Source of the DNA: Haloplanus rubicundus
GTDB lineage: Archaea > Halobacteriota > Halobacteria > Halobacteriales > Haloferacaceae
DNA length: 64,000 nucleotides
Assembly (NCBI RefSeq): GCF_003342675.1
Contig: NZ_CP031148.1
Location: 3,337,388-3,401,387, forward strand
Direction: 5' to 3'
The notes under the pieces were generated by a model, which worked only from the letters and a program-made list of their open reading frames with translations, was not told the origin of the DNA and did not search any database. The translations under genes were made by a program, and so were the position numbers. Shown piece after piece: positions 61,866 through 64,000 of the stretch (position 1 is its first letter; each line of letters opens with the position of its first letter).

Positions 61866-63053
61866 TCAGTCGTCGCCGAAGGCGCCGCCCTCGCGCCACG
61901 CCTCGACCTGTTCCTCGTCGGCAACGGCGCCGAACACCTCGTCGACGTCGTCGCCGAGTCCCGGCGCCGGCGAGCGGATCGAGGTGTCGTGGTCGGGGAA
62001 GTGGATCGGATGCCCGGGCATGAGACACTCGCCCCAGTCGGGGTCGTCGTGTTCCTCGACGAGGCCACGGGCCTCGCTCTGTTCGTTCTCGACGACGTCC
62101 TCGACGTCGTTCAGCGGGCCGTTGGGGAAGCCGTACTCCGTGAGACGGTCGAGCCAGTAGTCGGTCGTCTCCTTGCGGAACTCCTCTTGGATGATAGAGA
62201 CGACTTCCTCCTTGTGTTCGACGCGGTCGGCGTTGGTCGGATACTCGGCGAGTTCCTCGCGCCCGATGGCCTCGACGAAGTCGTCCCAGCGCTCGTCGCT
62301 GCCGACGCCGGTGACGATGTGGCTGTCCTTCGTCTCGAACAACTGGTACGGCACGGAGGTCTGGTGGCTCGTCCCCTGGGTTCCCGGCACCTTGCCGGTC
62401 ATCGAGTAGTTGGTGATGTACTCGTTGAGGAAGGAGACGACGGCATCGTACAGGCCGACGTCGAACTCCCCGCCCTCGCCGGTCCGGTCGCGCTCGTGGA
62501 TGCGCGCGAGGATACCGATGGTGGAGAGCAGTCCGGTGTTGAGGTCGCCGAGCGCCTGCCCGACCTTCACCGGGTCGCCGTCCTCGGGGCCAGTGACGCT
62601 CATGATCCCGCCTTCGGCCTGGAGGATGAGGTCGAGACCCTTCTTCTCTTTCTGTGGCCCGGTCTTGCCGTAGCCTTTGATGCTCGCGTAGACGATGTCC
62701 TCGTTGACCGCTTTCACGTCGTCGTAGCCGACGCCGAGTCGTTCGGGGACGCCGAGCGAGAAGTTCTCGATGAACACGTCGGCGTCGGCGAGGAGTTCGA
62801 GCATCGCCTCCTGGCCCGCGTCCGACTTCAGGTCCAGCGTGACGGACTTCTTGTTCCGGTTGTTCACCATGAAGTACGCGGACTTTCCGTCGGGGCCGAC
62901 CCCCTGACTCCGTGCGGGGTCACCGACGTTCGGGCGCTCGACTTTGATCACCTCGGCACCCATATCCGCGAGGAGCGCACCGCAGAACGGGGCCGCACGA
63001 TGTACCGTCAGTTCGACGACCGTCAGGTCGGACAGTGGACCAGTCTCTGCCAT
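61866..63053 (-). CDS. Family III CoA-transferase (CaiB/BaiF type)
   Basis: The 395-residue protein has LTVHRAAPFCGALLADMGAEVIKVE, RNKKSVTLDLKS, ENFSLGVPERLG and the catalytic-Asp region DLNTGLLSTIG. Family III enzymes move CoA between organic acids. Next to a carboxylate transporter, it may activate the imported acid; the pair could be succinyl-, formyl- or another acyl-CoA. TATA on the minus strand (GTTTATGA, about 63078-63085) lies at leaderless distance. Confidence 0.92.
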   Translation of the reverse strand: MAETGPLSDLTVVELTVHRAAPFCGALLADMGAEVIKVERPNVGDPARSQGVGPDGKSAYFMVNNRNKKSVTLDLKSDAGQEAMLELLADADVFIENFSLGVPERLGVGYDDVKAVNEDIVYASIKGYGKTGPQKEKKGLDLILQAEGGIMSVTGPEDGDPVKVGQALGDLNTGLLSTIGILARIHERDRTGEGGEFDVGLYDAVVSFLNEYITNYSMTGKVPGTQGTSHQTSVPYQLFETKDSHIVTGVGSDERWDDFVEAIGREELAEYPTNADRVEHKEEVVSIIQEEFRKETTDYWLDRLTEYGFPNGPLNDVEDVVENEQSEARGLVEEHDDPDWGECLMPGHPIHFPDHDTSIRSPAPGLGDDVDEVFGAVADEEQVEAWREGGAFGDD

Positions 63054-63177
63054 GCCCCCCCGTACCCCACCGGAGTCATAAACTCTTCCTGTTCGACCTC
63101 ACGGGTGGGTCCACTACCACGGAGTTCCGGTTGATTTTATGTTCCTCACCGTACAAGCCGGGGTGCAAGGTGTTCAC

Positions 63178-64000
63178 ATGACACTCAAAGAGCGGATCGG
63201 CGTCGATACCGGACAGAAGCTGAGCATCGCGGAAGCCGTCGAGTGGGCCGCCGAGAACGACGTCCACTACGTCGACGTCTGCCTCGACGGCGGGCCGATC
63301 GATCCGGACCAGTACACCGAAGAGGAGGTAGAGTCGATCCGGGAGACGTGCGCCGAGGCCGACGTCAGCCTCGGGCTCCATACGCTCTCGGCGGTGAACG
63401 TCGCGGAGACGTCCGCCCACGTAGACGACGCCGTCGACGAGTACCTGCGGGCCTACGTCGACATCGGCGACATGGTCGGCGCGGATCGCATCATCGTCCA
63501 CGGCGGCTACCACTTCACCGACGACTACGAGGCACGCGTCGCAGCGAGCAAGGCACGGCTGACCCGTGCCCTCGAGTACGCCGCGGACGCCGAACCCGAC
63601 CTCTTCCTGGAGAACCACAACTTCGAGCCCGACGCCTCGGAGATGCACTACGTCCCCGTCACGCTCGACGAGGTGACGGACTACTTCGACGACCTCGAAG
63701 CCGACAATCTGGGGTGGGCGTTCAACCCGCCCCACGCCCGGCAGTTCCCCGAGGACATCGACGGCTACTTCGAGGCGCTCGGCCCGGACCTCTGTGCGGA
63801 AGTCCGCCTCAACGACAACCACGGCGACGTGGAGGAACATCTCGCCCCCGGCGAGGGTGACCTCGACTTCGACGCCATGTTCCAACTGATCGAGGGGAGC
63901 GGCTACGACGGCCACTACATGCTCGCGTTCGGCACGCTCGAGGACATGCTCGAGGGACGCGAGTACCTGCTGGATCAGTACTCCGGGATGGCGAGCGTCT
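63178..64000 (+). CDS. Xylose isomerase-like TIM-barrel protein (partial)
   Basis: At least 274 residues; the gene runs off the right edge. The sequence (VEWAAENDVHYVDVCLDGG, DRIIVHGGYHF, LFLENHNFEPD, EVRLNDNHGDVEEH) matches the sugar phosphate isomerase/epimerase family with metal ligands Glu, Asp and His. It may process a sugar acid or hydroxy acid linked to the tct/CoA-transferase genes. TATTTTATG-like TGATTTTATG (63132-63141) precedes it by about 40 bases. Confidence 0.85.
   Translation, partial: MTLKERIGVDTGQKLSIAEAVEWAAENDVHYVDVCLDGGPIDPDQYTEEEVESIRETCAEADVSLGLHTLSAVNVAETSAHVDDAVDEYLRAYVDIGDMVGADRIIVHGGYHFTDDYEARVAASKARLTRALEYAADAEPDLFLENHNFEPDASEMHYVPVTLDEVTDYFDDLEADNLGWAFNPPHARQFPEDIDGYFEALGPDLCAEVRLNDNHGDVEEHLAPGEGDLDFDAMFQLIEGSGYDGHYMLAFGTLEDMLEGREYLLDQYSGMASV

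Overview
This window is a GC-rich piece of a haloarchaeal chromosome (class Halobacteria). The evidence is the acidic proteome, the archaeal split RNA polymerase genes (rpoH-B''-B'-A'-A''), leaderless genes with a TATA box about 25 bases before the start codon, Tat-dependent lipoproteins, and many families typical of haloarchaea. The genus cannot be fixed from sequence alone; the gene set would suit the Haloferacales.

Layout. 0-12 kb: an iron-type alcohol dehydrogenase, then the RNA polymerase/ribosomal protein locus on the minus strand. A PQQ-repeat lipoprotein gene on the opposite strand separates nusA from rps12-rps7. 12.3-25.7 kb: a tRNA-Asp gene whose 3' end is repeated perfectly (15 bp) at 25706-25720. 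The two copies bound a 13.3-kb integrated element with an integrase just inside the right end. The element carries a second tyrosine recombinase in a chain of tiny overlapping genes, several regulators, a repeat-filled 1095-residue protein with a possible ADP-ribosyltransferase-like segment, and many small unknown genes. No capsid, packaging or replication gene is recognisable.

25.8-36 kb: a polyglycine peptide gene next to attR, a TasA/CalY-like exported protein, a thiolase/OB-fold pair, an RND/MMPL exporter with an exported CARDB-type protein, small zinc and membrane proteins, a HerA-like ATPase and Pcm. 36.8-48 kb: a probable diadenylate cyclase, an APC permease-USP fusion with a TrkA-N protein facing an Lrp regulator across a 17-bp palindrome, a heme-copper oxidase (subunits I, II, III and a small membrane protein), an aminopeptidase and a Gfo/Idh/MocA oxidoreductase. 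48-58 kb: response regulator-PAS, type II GAPDH, PGK, Hsp20, a RimK-like ligase, L10e, PEP carboxylase, NucS and a DICT-domain protein. 58-64 kb: a tripartite tricarboxylate transporter operon (tctC, a small leader-like ORF, tctA, tctB), a family III CoA-transferase and a truncated TIM-barrel isomerase. These plausibly form an organic acid uptake and CoA-activation island.

The parts most likely to hold undescribed biology are the 13.3-kb element (its large protein, its operator region and its small-gene cassette), the amphipathic/polyglycine peptide beside attR, and the leaderless small ORF that overlaps the tctA start. No CRISPR array, rRNA or transposase-type insertion sequence was seen.
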